NCBI RefSeq assembly: GCF_017894385.1 | Contig: NZ_CP059560.1 | Span: 3,100,001 to 3,164,000 of the forward strand | Direction: 5' to 3' | Origin: Aromatoleum petrolei | Lineage (GTDB): Bacteria; Pseudomonadota; Gammaproteobacteria; Burkholderiales; Rhodocyclaceae | DNA: 64,000 bases | In this document: piece after piece, positions 17,083 through 26,574 of the stretch | Layout of the letters: every line of letters begins with the position of its first letter | How positions within the stretch are numbered: the first letter of the stretch is position 1 | The notes under the pieces: model-generated | What the model saw: only the letters and a program-made list of their open reading frames with translations | Databases searched by the model: none | Told to the model about the DNA's origin: nothing | Program-made: the position numbers and the translations under genes

Positions 17083-20000
17083 CTAGCCTTCCGAGCGCCC
17101 GCGCTGCGACATTCGGTCGTCGAGCAGGCGGGCAAACTGATTCAACGCCGTGCGGATCTGCTGCAGAGTCGTGGCCGCCTTGGCCATGTCCGGGTGGCTG
17201 CGTTCAAGGGTTTCGAAAAGATCGCCAAGGCCGGATGCGCCCAGTGTGCGCGCCGGAGACTTCAGGCGGTGGCTGACGGACGACAGTGTCTTCCCGTCGC
17301 CCTGCGCAATGGCTGCGTCGAGCCTGGGCAGTTCCGTGCGCGCAGAGGCGAGGAATTTTCCTATTAAAGCGTAAAACTTATCCGGCTCCATGCCGAGCAG
17401 ATTCACCGCGGCGTCGATGTCGACGGGCGGTTGCGCGGCGACGTCCGCGGCGACGGCCGGGCCTGCGGCCGGGGCTGCGGCCGGGGGGGCGCCAATGCTC
17501 GCCTCGCGTGTCAGCCACTTCAGGAGCGTGGCATACAGCACTTCGGGAGCCACCGGCTTGGCGACGAAATCGTTCATGCCGGCTTCTTCGCAACGTCGGC
17601 GGTCCTCTTCGAAAGCGTTCGCGGTCATCGCGACGATGGCCACCGAATCGCCGATGCCCGCAGCGCGAATGGCACGGGTCGCAGCAAGCCCGTCCATGAC
17701 CGGCATCTGCAGGTCCATCAGGATGAGCCGGTACGGACGCTGCGCGGCCAGCTCGACGGCCTCCGACCCGTTCGACGCGATGTCGACCATGAGGCCCGTG
17801 TCGCCCAACATAGCGAGCGCGACTTCCTGGTTCACCACATCGTCCTCGACGAGCAGGATCGGCGCGTCGGCAAAGCGCTCGCGCAGCTGTCGCACGGGGT
17901 CTGCGACGGTCGGGGCGGGGAGGCCGCCGGGGCCGTTGGGGCGCTGGCCGCGTTCGAGCCGGGCGGTGAACCAGAAGCGGCTGCCTTCGCCGGGGGCGCT
18001 TTCCATGCCGGTCTCGCCGCCCATGAGGTTCGCCAGGCGGCGGGTGATCGCCAGGCCGAGCCCCGTTCCGCCATACTTGCGTGTCGTTGAGGCGTCCACC
18101 TGCTGGAACATCTGGAACAGCTCCGCTTGCTGTTCCGCGGGGATGCCGATGCCCGAGTCCTGCACTTCGAAGCGCACGAGCAAGTGCGATCCGTCGTCCT
18201 CGAGCAGGATCGTTCGCAGCGAAATCTTGCCGGTGTCGGTGAATTTCACCGCATTGCTGGCGTAGTTGAGCATCGCCTGACGCACTCGCGTCGGGTCGCC
18301 GCGCAGCCAGATCGGGACGTGGTCGCGGTCGAGCTCGATCGTCAGGCCCTTCGCCGTGGCCTGCTCGCCGAGCAGCGAGCGCACGCCGTCGAGCAGTCCG
18401 TCGAGGGAGAAGTCGACGTGCTCGAGCACGAGCTTGCCCGACTCGATCTTCGACAGGTCCAGGATGTCGTTGATGAGCACGAGCAGGTGTTCGCCGGCGG
18501 CGCCGAGCTTGTCGAGGCGTTCGCGTTGCTCGTCGGTCAGCGGGCTGCGCTTGAGCATTCGGGCGAAACCGAGGATGGCGATCATCGGCGTGCGAATCTC
18601 GTGGCTCATGTTCGCCAGGAAGGCCGACTTCGACAGGCTCGCCTGTTCCGCCGCGGCGCGGGATTCCTCGAGTTCGGCGGTGCGGCTGGCGACGAGTTCC
18701 TGCAGATGGAGGCGGTGGCGCTCCACTTCCCGGTTGAGCCGTTTCCTTTCGGTGATGTCCTCCTGGACCCAGACGAAATGGCTGACCGTTCCATCCGGCT
18801 GCCGCAAGGGGCGGACGACGGCGTTGCTCGCGAACAGGCTGCCGTCCTTGCGTCGATTGAAGAGTTCACTGCGCCATACCTGCCCGCGCGCGCCTGCCTG
18901 TTTCTGCTCTTCAAGGGTCGCAGGGGGTGTCTTGTCCGAATTCAGCAGCGCGGGAGTGCGTCCGATCGCCTCGTCGCGAGCGTACCCGGTCTGGTCGACG
19001 AAGGCCTGGTTCACGTACTCGATACGATCCTGCAGATCCGTGATCATGATGAGGGACGGGCTCTGCTCCATCGCCATCGAGAGTTTGCGCACCTCGTCCT
19101 CGGCCTGCCGGCGCTCGGTGATGTTCTCGGAAAAGACCAGGATGCCCCCGACGGCACCCTTCGCAGTGCGCCATGGCCGGACCTCCCAGCGCACCCACTG
19201 CACGCTGTGGTCGGCGCGTTCGAAGCGGTCCTCCTCATTGCGCAGCACTTCGCCGGCGAGGGCGCGTCGATGGATCTCCCGCCAGTGCGACGGAATCTCC
19301 GGAAAGATCGCGTAGTGACTGCGGCCGATGATGTCCTCCCCGCCGAGGCCATAGTCGTCGCGCCAACGCCGGCTCGCGGCGAGGTAGTGCATGTCGTGGT
19401 CGAACATGGCGAGGGCCGCGGGTGCATGCTCGATGAACAGGCGCAGGCGTTCCTCGCTGGCCTGGAGCGCTTCGCGGCTGACGCTCTGCGCCTTCGCCAG
19501 ATCGTCGAGGCGGCTGCGGACGCTCGCGATCTCGTCGATGCGCTGGTGCAGTGGCCCGCTCGCGGCCCGCGCCTGCGCGGTGTCCGAGACCAGCGCCAGC
19601 ATCGCGCGCGTCAGGCGCCGTGCCGCGAGGCGCCCGCCCGCGAAGGCGAGCAGGATCATCGTGGCGAGGAGCAGGCCCAGCAACATGAAAGTTTCGTGCA
19701 GTGACCAGAGCCCGGCGATGCCGCCCGGGATGGATACGGTCGTCGACCATTGCGAAAGGGTCGACGCGGTCGAGAACTGCTCGGTGGCTTGGCGTTCCGT
19801 GGCGGCCCCGGAATTGCTGTGCGCGACGATCCCGTTCGTGCCGTCGCGCAGCGTGATGCTCCAGGTCGGGGGCAGGGGAAGTTCGCGGATCCGCTGCCGG
19901 AAGAGTTCGGCCGGCATCAGCGCAATCAGCACGTAGGGCGTCTGGCTCGTGCGCAGCACCGGAACGGCCACCGCCAGCAGTCGCTCTTTGAGGACCGGAC

Positions 20001-20436
20001 CGAGGAACTGGTCGCCCACGGCGGGTTTGCCGGTCGCGAGCGACGCGAAGGCGTTGTAATTGCTGCCGGTCGTCTTCAGCTGCGGCAACTCCGCACCCAA
20101 CGGGCGCGCCGTGTTGAAGATCATCCGGCCCGCACTGTCGGCGAGGATCACGTGCTGGCCGAAGGCGGCCTGGAATGCCCGTGCGTCCTTGTAAAGTGCC
20201 GACCAGTCGGCAGGGGGGCCGAAGCGGTCGGCGGCGGCGAGCATCTCGAGGGCGCGGATGCGGGCGCGAATCGTCCGGTCGATGGAGTCGGCGAAGTGAC
20301 GTGCGAAGCTTTCGGCCTCGGTGGCGCGCTGGCGTTCGATCTGCTGCAGGTCGTGGTAGGCGATGAGCCCGGCGAACACGAGCAGCGGCGCGACGCTTAC
20401 CCAGATCATGCGTGCGAGGTATGCCCGCAGCTTCAT
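17083..20436 (-). CDS. PAS-containing hybrid sensor histidine kinase with REC and Hpt
   Basis: A 1117-residue hybrid kinase. The start at 20436 is set by GGAGGAAGGGGGCG and by the membrane segment that follows at once. Order: TM1 (about 9-28), extracytoplasmic sensor domain of the Cache kind (about 29-245), TM2 (about 247-267), a linker, two PAS domains (about 330-450 and 455-580), HisKA with His612 ([10 protein letters not shown]), an ATPase domain, REC with Asp908 ([11 protein letters not shown]) and Hpt with His1056 ([12 protein letters not shown]). This is a complete phosphorelay in one protein, and the Hpt can pass phosphate to the REC-EAL-REC protein encoded next. The signal is unknown; the RsbQ-like hydrolase suggests a small ligand. 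Confidence 0.9.
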   Translation of the reverse strand: MKLRAYLARMIWVSVAPLLVFAGLIAYHDLQQIERQRATEAESFARHFADSIDRTIRARIRALEMLAAADRFGPPADWSALYKDARAFQAAFGQHVILADSAGRMIFNTARPLGAELPQLKTTGSNYNAFASLATGKPAVGDQFLGPVLKERLLAVAVPVLRTSQTPYVLIALMPAELFRQRIRELPLPPTWSITLRDGTNGIVAHSNSGAATERQATEQFSTASTLSQWSTTVSIPGGIAGLWSLHETFMLLGLLLATMILLAFAGGRLAARRLTRAMLALVSDTAQARAASGPLHQRIDEIASVRSRLDDLAKAQSVSREALQASEERLRLFIEHAPAALAMFDHDMHYLAASRRWRDDYGLGGEDIIGRSHYAIFPEIPSHWREIHRRALAGEVLRNEEDRFERADHSVQWVRWEVRPWRTAKGAVGGILVFSENITERRQAEDEVRKLSMAMEQSPSLIMITDLQDRIEYVNQAFVDQTGYARDEAIGRTPALLNSDKTPPATLEEQKQAGARGQVWRSELFNRRKDGSLFASNAVVRPLRQPDGTVSHFVWVQEDITERKRLNREVERHRLHLQELVASRTAELEESRAAAEQASLSKSAFLANMSHEIRTPMIAILGFARMLKRSPLTDEQRERLDKLGAAGEHLLVLINDILDLSKIESGKLVLEHVDFSLDGLLDGVRSLLGEQATAKGLTIELDRDHVPIWLRGDPTRVRQAMLNYASNAVKFTDTGKISLRTILLEDDGSHLLVRFEVQDSGIGIPAEQQAELFQMFQQVDASTTRKYGGTGLGLAITRRLANLMGGETGMESAPGEGSRFWFTARLERGQRPNGPGGLPAPTVADPVRQLRERFADAPILLVEDDVVNQEVALAMLGDTGLMVDIASNGSEAVELAAQRPYRLILMDLQMPVMDGLAATRAIRAAGIGDSVAIVAMTANAFEEDRRRCEEAGMNDFVAKPVAPEVLYATLLKWLTREASIGAPPAAAPAAGPAVAADVAAQPPVDIDAAVNLLGMEPDKFYALIGKFLASARTELPRLDAAIAQGDGKTLSSVSHRLKSPARTLGASGLGDLFETLERSHPDMAKAATTLQQIRTALNQFARLLDDRMSQRGRSEG

Positions 20437-20768
20437 CGCCCCCTTCCTCCGTCCGGTGGCATGCCAAGGTCTTTGGCATACTCCCAAATGATATCAAAAT
20501 GGCAATCAGAAGAGCCCGTGGATCGTGGGGGTGCGGGAAGGCATCGCCAAGGCTTCGACAGGCCCGACGCGAGCGGTATTTGCCGTCGCGCCTATGGTGA
20601 ACGGAACGCGCCCGCGTGTCTGCGAAAAAATTCCGTCCGATCGGCGTCGGGGGGCTACGGAGCTTGATGCAATGACAACGCGTTAAGCCGCGCCTCGCGG
20701 GTCGCGGCGCACAATGAAAAACGGGCCGCGCGGGCCCGTTGTTCGTTACTTGCGGTGCGATGAGGGGC
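20437..20768. other. Intergenic region between hybrid kinase and nusB
   Basis: A 332-base gap with no convincing gene. It holds the upstream region of the hybrid-kinase gene, with an A/T-rich patch around GATATC at 20490-20495. At 20551-20577 is a partial copy of the repeat family seen in full at 57749-57810 (GGCTTCGACAGG shared). The nusB terminator is at 20712-20740. Confidence 0.5.
20712..20740 (-). terminator. Intrinsic terminator of the rib-nusB operon
   Basis: On the minus strand an 8-base stem (AACGGGCC/GGCCCGTT, 20733-20740 with 20720-20727) with a 5-base loop is followed by TTTTCATT. It lies 29 bases after the nusB stop. Confidence 0.85.
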
Positions 20769-21218
20769 TCAAGACTTGCCGGCGTCCTTCGCGGCGCTCA
20801 CCTCGACTGCGCGCAGCTTGGCCGCGAGCTTGTCGAGCACGCCGTTCACGAAGCGGTGGCCTTCGGTGCCGCCGTAGCTCTTCGCGAGCTCGATCGCCTC
20901 GTTGATGATGACGCGGTAGGGGGTGTCGAGGCCGTTCTTCAATTCCTGCGTGGCGAGCAGCAGGATCGCGCGCTCCACGGGCGAAAGCTCGTCGACCGAA
21001 CGGTGGATGAAGGGCACGAACTCCTCCTGCAGCGACTCGACGTTGGCGAGCGTGCCGCGCAAGAGGCTGACGAAGAGTTCGCGGTCGGCCTTGTCGAAGC
21101 CGGTGACCTGGGAGACGTGGTCCTCGATCACGGGGACGGAGTTGCCCGACAGCAGCCACTGGTAGATGCCCTGCAGGGCAAATTCGCGCGCGCGGCGCCG
21201 TGCTGCCTTGCCGCTCAT
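20769..21218 (-). CDS. nusB: Transcription antitermination factor NusB
   Basis: A 149-residue all-helical NusB. The start ([20 protein letters not shown]) is the family start and overlaps the ribH stop by four bases; the frame stays open further upstream without meaning. Conserved features are ARREFALQ-like basic helix 1, [18 protein letters not shown] and [22 protein letters not shown]. NusB binds boxA RNA with NusE (S10) in antitermination of rRNA transcription. Linkage of nusB to ribH is common in proteobacteria. It ends the operon and a strong terminator follows. Confidence 0.95.
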   Translation of the reverse strand: MSGKAARRRAREFALQGIYQWLLSGNSVPVIEDHVSQVTGFDKADRELFVSLLRGTLANVESLQEEFVPFIHRSVDELSPVERAILLLATQELKNGLDTPYRVIINEAIELAKSYGGTEGHRFVNGVLDKLAAKLRAVEVSAAKDAGKS

Positions 21219-21685
21219 TTGAGCATCCGCAGCAGGCGGGCCATCTCGACCGCGGTGCGTGCGCAGTCGCTGCCTTTTTCCTGCATCCGCGCGAGCGCCT
21301 GGTCGTCGTCCTCGGTGGTGAGCACGCCGTTGGCGATCGGCATGCCGGTGTCGAGGCCGATGCGGTTGATTCCCGCACCCATCTCGTTCGACACCAGCTC
21401 GAAGTGGTAAGTCTCGCCGCGGATCACTGCACCGAGCGCGACCAGCGCGTCGTAGCGGCCGCTGCGCGCCATCGCCTGCAGCGTGAGCGGGATCTCCAGC
21501 GCTCCGGGGACGGTCGCGATGCGGATCAGGTCGGGCGCGACGCCGAGGCGCTGCAGCTCGGCGGTGCAGGCCGACAGCAGGCCTTCGCACACGTCCTGGT
21601 TGAAGCGGCTCATGACGATGCCGATGCGCAGGCCGTGGCCGTTCAGATCGGGCTCGAATTCGGGGATGTTGTCGTAACGGGCCAT
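21215..21685 (-). CDS. ribH: 6,7-dimethyl-8-ribityllumazine synthase
   Basis: A 156-residue lumazine synthase, which joins 5-amino-6-ribitylaminouracil with 3,4-dihydroxybutanone 4-phosphate in riboflavin synthesis. Typical strings are [49 protein letters not shown] with the catalytic His, and [16 protein letters not shown]. It lies between ribBX and nusB in one minus-strand operon and overlaps nusB by four bases. Normal length, no oddities. Confidence 0.96.
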   Translation of the reverse strand: MARYDNIPEFEPDLNGHGLRIGIVMSRFNQDVCEGLLSACTAELQRLGVAPDLIRIATVPGALEIPLTLQAMARSGRYDALVALGAVIRGETYHFELVSNEMGAGINRIGLDTGMPIANGVLTTEDDDQALARMQEKGSDCARTAVEMARLLRMLK

Positions 21686-21760
21686 GTTCGGTTCTTTCGG
21701 AAACGGAAAAGCCGGAAATCCGCAGGACTTCCGGCGCGGTAAAACGTCGAGGGTACCACC

Positions 21761-22849
21761 TCAGACCGGATCGACGAAGCCCGTGATCTCCAGGCCGAAG
21801 CCGGCCATGCTCGGAATCTTGCGCGGGCTGGAGAGCAGCCGCATCTTGCCGACCTTGAGGTCGCGCAGGATCTGCGCGCCGACGCCGAACAGGCGGGCGT
21901 CCCATTTCGGCGGCTGATAACCGTCGCCGGTCAGGCTCGCGAGCAGTTCGCTGCCCGACTGCGGGCGGTACAGCAGCACGATCACGCCCTGTTCGGCCTG
22001 CGCGAGGCGGGCGAGCGAGAGGTTCACCGGGAAGGTGTGGCGGGCGCTTTCGGAGTCGAGGAAGTCGACGACCGAGATCGGCTCATGCACGCGCACGAGG
22101 GTCTCGCGCTCGGGGCGGATATCGCCCTTCGTCATCGCGAAATGCACTTCGCCGGTGGTCTTGTCCTCGAATGCGAACAGGCGGAAACGGCCGTGCGGGG
22201 TGTCGACGTCCTTCTCGGCGACGCGCTTGATCAGGTGCTCGTTCGACGAACGATACTGGATCAGGTCGCGGATCGCGCCGATCTTGAGGCTGTGTTCCTT
22301 GGCGAACTCGACGAGGTCGGGCAGGCGCGCCATCGTGCCGTCGTCCTTGAGGATCTCGCAGATCACCGCCGCCGGTTCGAGCCCGGCGAGCGCGGCGAGG
22401 TCGCAGCCGGCCTCGGTGTGGCCAGCGCGGATGAGCACGCCGCCGTTCTGCGCCATCAGCGGGAAGATGTGGCCGGGCTGGACGATGTCGGTGGGCTTGG
22501 CGTTGCGTGCGACGGCGGCTTCCACCGTGCGCGAGCGGTCGTGCGCGGAGATGCCTGTGGTGACGCCTTCGGCGGCCTCGATCGAGGTCGTGAAGGCGGT
22601 GCCGTGCGGCGAGCGGTTGTCGCGCACCATCAGGTGCAGGTCGAGCTGGCGGCAGCGCGCCTCGGTCAGCGTCAGGCAGATCAGGCCGCGGCCGAACTTG
22701 GCCATGAAGTTGATCGCCTCGGGCGTGACGTGCTCGGCGGCGAGGACGAGGTCGCCCTCGTTCTCGCGGTCTTCCTCGTCGACCAGCACGACCATGCGGC
22801 CGGCGCGGATTTCCTCGACGATTTCGGTGATGGGGGACAGTGCGGTCAT
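21761..22849 (-). CDS. ribB: RibBX: DHBP synthase fused to a degenerate GTP cyclohydrolase II domain
   Basis: A 362-residue fusion. Residues 1-205 are 3,4-dihydroxy-2-butanone 4-phosphate synthase with all active motifs ([55 protein letters not shown]). The C-terminal half aligns with GTP cyclohydrolase II in outline, but the three zinc-binding cysteines and the usual GECLTGD-type motif are missing: the matching stretch reads [12 protein letters not shown]. It is therefore of the RibBX kind, in which the second domain is not a working GTP cyclohydrolase II and that activity must be encoded elsewhere. The start at 22849 overlaps the ribE stop. Confidence 0.9.
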   Translation of the reverse strand: MTALSPITEIVEEIRAGRMVVLVDEEDRENEGDLVLAAEHVTPEAINFMAKFGRGLICLTLTEARCRQLDLHLMVRDNRSPHGTAFTTSIEAAEGVTTGISAHDRSRTVEAAVARNAKPTDIVQPGHIFPLMAQNGGVLIRAGHTEAGCDLAALAGLEPAAVICEILKDDGTMARLPDLVEFAKEHSLKIGAIRDLIQYRSSNEHLIKRVAEKDVDTPHGRFRLFAFEDKTTGEVHFAMTKGDIRPERETLVRVHEPISVVDFLDSESARHTFPVNLSLARLAQAEQGVIVLLYRPQSGSELLASLTGDGYQPPKWDARLFGVGAQILRDLKVGKMRLLSSPRKIPSMAGFGLEITGFVDPV

Positions 22850-23451
22850 TGTGCGGATTCCTCGCGCCAGGCGAGCAGGCGTTCGCAGTAACGGGCGATC
22901 AAGTCGATCTCGAGATTCACGCGGCTGCCGGCCGCGAGGTGCTTGAGATTGGTGACCGCGACGGTGTGCGGGATCAGGTTGATCGAAAATTCGGTGCCCT
23001 CGACGCGGTTCACGGTGAGGCTCACGCCGTTCACGGTGATCGAGCCCTTGCGCGCAATGTAGCCTGCAAGCGCGGCGGGGGCGCGGATCACGAGGTCGTG
23101 ACTCTCGCCCACCGGGACGAAGCGGACGACTTCGCCGACGCCGTCGACGTGGCCGGTGACGAGGTGGCCGCCGAGGCGGTCGGCGAGGCGTAGCGCCTTC
23201 TCGAGGTTGACTTCGTTGCCGGCCTGGTCGAGGCCGGCCGTGCAGTTGAGGGTCTCGCGCGAGACGTCGAACTGCACGCGCGGGCCGTCCATCGCGATGA
23301 CGGTAAGGCACACGCCGCTGTTGGCGATGCTGTCACCGAGCTGCACGTCGGAGAGATCGAGATCGGCCACGTTGACCGTCAGGCGGACGCCGTCCTGCAG
23401 GGGATCGATGCGTTCGATTCGGCCGCAGGCGGCCACGATTCCGGAGAACAT
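22846..23451 (-). CDS. ribE: Riboflavin synthase, alpha subunit
   Basis: A 201-residue riboflavin synthase made of two tandem lumazine-binding barrels. The start [15 protein letters not shown] at 23451 is the family start; an open frame upstream adds an unrelated peptide. Repeat markers are [16 protein letters not shown] with VSRETLNCT, and [15 protein letters not shown] with [12 protein letters not shown]. The enzyme dismutates two lumazines to riboflavin. First gene of the ribE-ribBX-ribH-nusB operon; ribD is not in front of it. The 109-base gap to dsbD shows no FMN riboswitch, so the promoter is either there or shared. Confidence 0.94.
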   Translation of the reverse strand: MFSGIVAACGRIERIDPLQDGVRLTVNVADLDLSDVQLGDSIANSGVCLTVIAMDGPRVQFDVSRETLNCTAGLDQAGNEVNLEKALRLADRLGGHLVTGHVDGVGEVVRFVPVGESHDLVIRAPAALAGYIARKGSITVNGVSLTVNRVEGTEFSINLIPHTVAVTNLKHLAAGSRVNLEIDLIARYCERLLAWREESAQ

Positions 23452-23560
23452 GTTTTGGGAGGCGGGCGATTGAGGGAACGCCAATTGTAGGCGAAATGCA
23501 ACCAAAAGCGATCGGAAGCCCGCCGCGATCGCTTCGGCGCCGTTCCCCGGCTTGCAGACC

Positions 23561-25402
23561 TCAGCGCAGCGCGCGATCGAGCACTTCGCTGAAGGCGTCC
23601 GCCTTCATGAAGCCGACGACGCGCAGGCCGTCGCGCTCCTTGCCCGCCGGGTCGAAGAAGATCGTGCCCGGCGGCCCGAACAGGTTGAAGCGCTTGAGCA
23701 AGGCCTTGTCGTCATCGTTGTTGGCGGTGACGTCGGCCTTCAGCAGCAGCATGCGGCCCATGCGCGCGGCGACATTCGGGTCGGTGAAGGTGAAGCGTTC
23801 CATCTCCTTGCACGACACGCACCAGTCGGCATAGAAGTCGAGCATCACCGGACGATCGGTGGACGCAAGCCGCGCATCGAGCTCGGCGATCGAGGCGACC
23901 TTCTCGAAGCGCGGCAGCTCGGCCGCGTTGGCGGTGGCGGCCTGCGCGCGCAGCACCGCGAGCGGCTGCAGCGGGTCGCGCGAGCCGGCCAGTGCGCCGA
24001 TGAGCATTGCCGCACCGCCGATCAGCAGCACCACGCCGACACCCTTCCAGAAGCGCTGCCAGCCTTTCGCGTGCGGCGGCAGCGGGTCGATCGCATGCAG
24101 GAAGATGCCCGAGAACACCAGCAACGCCGCCCACGCGAGCATGGGCAGCAGCGGCGGCACGACGGGGGTGAGCAGCCACACCGCGACGGCCAGCAGCATC
24201 ACGCCGAAGGCCTTCTTGACGCCTTCCATCCACGCGCCGGCCCTGGGCAGGACCGAGCGGGCGGCGACGCCGACGGCGAGGAGTGGCGCCCCCATGCCCA
24301 GCGCCATCGCGAACAGGGCCGCGCCGCCGAGTGCGGCGTTGCCGGTCTGCGCGATGTAGAGCAGCGCGCCGGCGAGCGGGGCGGCGACGCAGGGGCCGAC
24401 GATCAGCGCCGACAGCACCCCCATCACCGCGACGCCGCCGAGGCTGCCGCCCTGCTGGTGACTGGCGGTGGAGGACAGGCGGCTCTGCAGCGCCGTCGGC
24501 AGCTGCAGCTCGTAGAAGCCGAACATCGACAGCGACAACAGCACGAACACCAGCGCGAAGGCGCCCAGCACCCAGGCGTTCTGCAGTGCGGCGGCCAGCA
24601 TGGTGCCCGAGAGGCCTGCGGCGACGCCGGCGGCGGCGTAGGTGATGGCCATGCCCAGCACGTACACGAGCGACAGCACGAAGGCACGTCCGCGCGAGAT
24701 GTCGTGGCCGTGGCCGACGATGATGCCCGACAGGATGGGGATCATCGGGAACATGCAGGGGGTGAAGGCGAGCAGCAGGCCGAAACCGAAGAAGCTCAGC
24801 AGCACCAGAGGGCCGCTGGCGTCGCGCAGCAGGCCGGCGATGCGTCCGCTCTCGTCGTCGGATACGCCGCTGCCGCCGGTCGCGGCGGCCGCCTGCACGG
24901 GCTTGTCGTCGCGCCCGAGCAGGCCGTCGAGGAAGTTGCCGCCGGTCTTCATCGGCTTGGCGAGGAGGTCGATGTCGGCGGTCTGCTCGTTGGGCGGGTA
25001 GCAGATGCCGCCGTCCCAGCAGCCCTGCACGCTGCCGAGCAGGCGGAATTTCGTCGTGCCTTCGGGCGCATTGACCGGCAGCAGGATCTTCACTTCCTTG
25101 CGGTAGGTCTCGACCTGGCCGAAGAAGTCGTCCTTCGTGACCTTGCCCGCCGGGCGCTGTGGCGTGCCGAAGCTGACAGTGTCGGGATCGGCGCGGAAGC
25201 GGAACTTGTCGGCGTAGAGGTAGTAGTCGCCCGCGATCTTGACGGTGACCTCGACTGTCTGCGGGTCGAGCGCCTGCGCGGAGAGCACGAAGGCCTCCTC
25301 GGGGCGCATCGGCGAGCCGCTGACCGCGCCTGCGGCGTGGGCGGGGACGGACAGCGCGAGGAGGCTCGCGAGCAGGGCAATCAGGGACAGGAGGCGGTGC
25401 AT
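23561..25402 (-). CDS. dsbD: Thiol:disulfide interchange protein DsbD
   Basis: A 613-residue inner-membrane reductant transporter. It has a signal peptide (1-23), the periplasmic alpha domain with its cysteine pair around GCWDGGICYPP, eight membrane helices carrying the essential cysteines in FTPCMFPMIP and VGPCVAAPLAG, and a C-terminal thioredoxin-like gamma domain with WCVSCKEME. It passes electrons from cytoplasmic thioredoxin to periplasmic thiol proteins, including those needed for cytochrome c maturation. Next to cutA, a frequent pairing. A 9-base inverted repeat around an FNR-like box lies upstream. Confidence 0.95.
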   Translation of the reverse strand: MHRLLSLIALLASLLALSVPAHAAGAVSGSPMRPEEAFVLSAQALDPQTVEVTVKIAGDYYLYADKFRFRADPDTVSFGTPQRPAGKVTKDDFFGQVETYRKEVKILLPVNAPEGTTKFRLLGSVQGCWDGGICYPPNEQTADIDLLAKPMKTGGNFLDGLLGRDDKPVQAAAATGGSGVSDDESGRIAGLLRDASGPLVLLSFFGFGLLLAFTPCMFPMIPILSGIIVGHGHDISRGRAFVLSLVYVLGMAITYAAAGVAAGLSGTMLAAALQNAWVLGAFALVFVLLSLSMFGFYELQLPTALQSRLSSTASHQQGGSLGGVAVMGVLSALIVGPCVAAPLAGALLYIAQTGNAALGGAALFAMALGMGAPLLAVGVAARSVLPRAGAWMEGVKKAFGVMLLAVAVWLLTPVVPPLLPMLAWAALLVFSGIFLHAIDPLPPHAKGWQRFWKGVGVVLLIGGAAMLIGALAGSRDPLQPLAVLRAQAATANAAELPRFEKVASIAELDARLASTDRPVMLDFYADWCVSCKEMERFTFTDPNVAARMGRMLLLKADVTANNDDDKALLKRFNLFGPPGTIFFDPAGKERDGLRVVGFMKADAFSEVLDRALR

Positions 25403-25450
25403 GGGTTCGTCGGCGTTGCGCGGTGGCGCGATTGTAGGGTGGCAGGGGCG

Positions 25451-25479
25451 GCAGGTCTTCGATATGGATCAAGACCTGC
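25451..25479. promoter_or_regulatory. Inverted repeat enclosing an FNR-like site between cutA and dsbD
   Basis: GCAGGTCTT (25451-25459) and AAGACCTGC (25471-25479) pair perfectly. The middle reads TCGAT-ATGG-ATCAA, one base away from the FNR consensus TTGAT-N4-ATCAA. It sits about 50-77 bases before the dsbD start. It could be an anaerobic-regulator site or a terminator of cutA; a T run is missing. Confidence 0.4.
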
Positions 25480-25492
25480 GACTTGCGCCTGC

Positions 25493-25849
25493 TCAGGAAG
25501 CGGTCGGGGCTGCGCTCTCGTCGTCCGGTAGCGGGGCGGTTTCCGCAGCGACCCAGTCGAGGTAGCCCGGCAGGCCGCGCATGACAGGGACCGCGACGAT
25601 TTCCGGAAGTTCGTAGGGATGGTTCTCGCGGATCGCCGCCTCGAGTTCCGCGTAGCGCACGGGTGTGGTCTTGATCAGAAGCGGGACTTCCGCTGCGATC
25701 TCGAGCTTGTCCTGCCAGCGATACACCGAGCGGCAGGGCGCGAGGACGTTCACGCACGCGGCCAGGCGACGCTCGATCAGCAGCGTGGCGAGGGCGTCGG
25801 CGCAGGCCGCGTCGGGGCAGTTGGTGAGGACGACGAGTGCTTCGGTCAT
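25493..25849 (-). CDS. cutA: CutA-type divalent-cation tolerance protein
   Basis: A 118-residue CutA1 family protein, a small trimer linked to tolerance of copper and other divalent ions. It shows VVLTNCPDAACADALATLLI, RLAACVNVL, SVYRWQDKLEIAAEVPLLIKT and HPYELPEIVAVPV, all typical. The start at 25849 has GGAGAAA upstream; the frame is open further but without similarity. Upstream of dsbD in the same direction, probably one operon. The molecular role of CutA is still poorly defined. Confidence 0.92.
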   Translation of the reverse strand: MTEALVVLTNCPDAACADALATLLIERRLAACVNVLAPCRSVYRWQDKLEIAAEVPLLIKTTPVRYAELEAAIRENHPYELPEIVAVPVMRGLPGYLDWVAAETAPLPDDESAAPTAS

Positions 25850-25975
25850 CGCGCGTTTCTCCGCATGGGCAAACGCGGGATTGTCCCAGACTCGGGCGCT
25901 GCGCGCATGCGCCGCAGGGTTCTGCCTGCGGGCGCGGCGCGCTATGCTGGGACTTTTCCGCAACTTCATCCCCCG

Positions 25976-26560
25976 ATGACCTCTTGCCCCGATGTTGCCG
26001 CGTCCGCCCGCTGGCCCGACGTTCCCGCCTGCTACGACTGGCTGTCGCTAGACCGCCGCGGCACTTGGCGGCTGCGCGGCGAGGCGGTCGAGCATGCGGG
26101 ACTGGCGGGCTTCCTCAACGCCAACTACGGCTGCGACGAGTCGGGCAACTGGCTCGTGCGCAACGGACCGCAGCGGGTGTACGTGTCGCTGGATTACACG
26201 CCCTGGGTGCTGCGCCTGCATCCGGACGGCAGCCTGACGACGCATGCCGGGACCGAGGTTGCCGCCGTGGCGGCGGCCTGCCTCGATGAGGAGGGGAGCG
26301 TGGTGCTGGACACGGACCTCGGCGCCGGCCTGCTCGACGACCGCGATCTCGCGGCCTTCCTTGCCGAATGCCGCTTGGCGGACGGCAGGGTGGCCGACGA
26401 CGAGGCGCTGCTCGCGGTGATGACGGGCGGTTCGGGCGAGGGGGGGCAGGTGACCTGCCAGGTGAGGTGCCAGGTGAGGTGGCGGAACCTGCCGCTGCAG
26501 GCGGTCGAACGTGCGGCGGTGCCGGCGCGCTTCGGTTTCCGTGCGCGCCCTGCGCCCTGA
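25976..26560 (+). CDS. Conserved protein of unknown function
   Basis: A 194-residue protein that I cannot assign to a characterised family. It starts with the ATG at 25976, divergent from cutA. The central part is rich in short beta-type segments (LSLDRRGTWRLRGEAVEH, NGPQRVYVSLDYTPWVLRLH), suggesting a compact beta fold. No signal peptide or membrane helix is seen. Near the C-terminus there is a short tandem duplication, VTCQVRCQVRWR, matching a DNA repeat at about 26449-26480. The Mut7-C gene starts 14 bases after its stop, so the two are probably co-transcribed. Confidence 0.7.
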   Translation: MTSCPDVAASARWPDVPACYDWLSLDRRGTWRLRGEAVEHAGLAGFLNANYGCDESGNWLVRNGPQRVYVSLDYTPWVLRLHPDGSLTTHAGTEVAAVAAACLDEEGSVVLDTDLGAGLLDDRDLAAFLAECRLADGRVADDEALLAVMTGGSGEGGQVTCQVRCQVRWRNLPLQAVERAAVPARFGFRARPAP

Positions 26561-26574
26561 GCGGGAGCGCGGCG

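Noticed and set aside
21761..22849. A bifunctional RibBA enzyme.
   Set aside because: The second domain lacks the zinc cysteines and catalytic motif of GTP cyclohydrolase II.
22846..23560. An FMN riboswitch before ribE.
   Set aside because: The 109-base gap lacks the conserved RFN strings and is too short for the full element.
23552..25531. A long plus-strand frame opposite dsbD.
   Set aside because: The minus strand has full DsbD motifs; the opposite peptide is Gln/His/Arg-rich without similarity.
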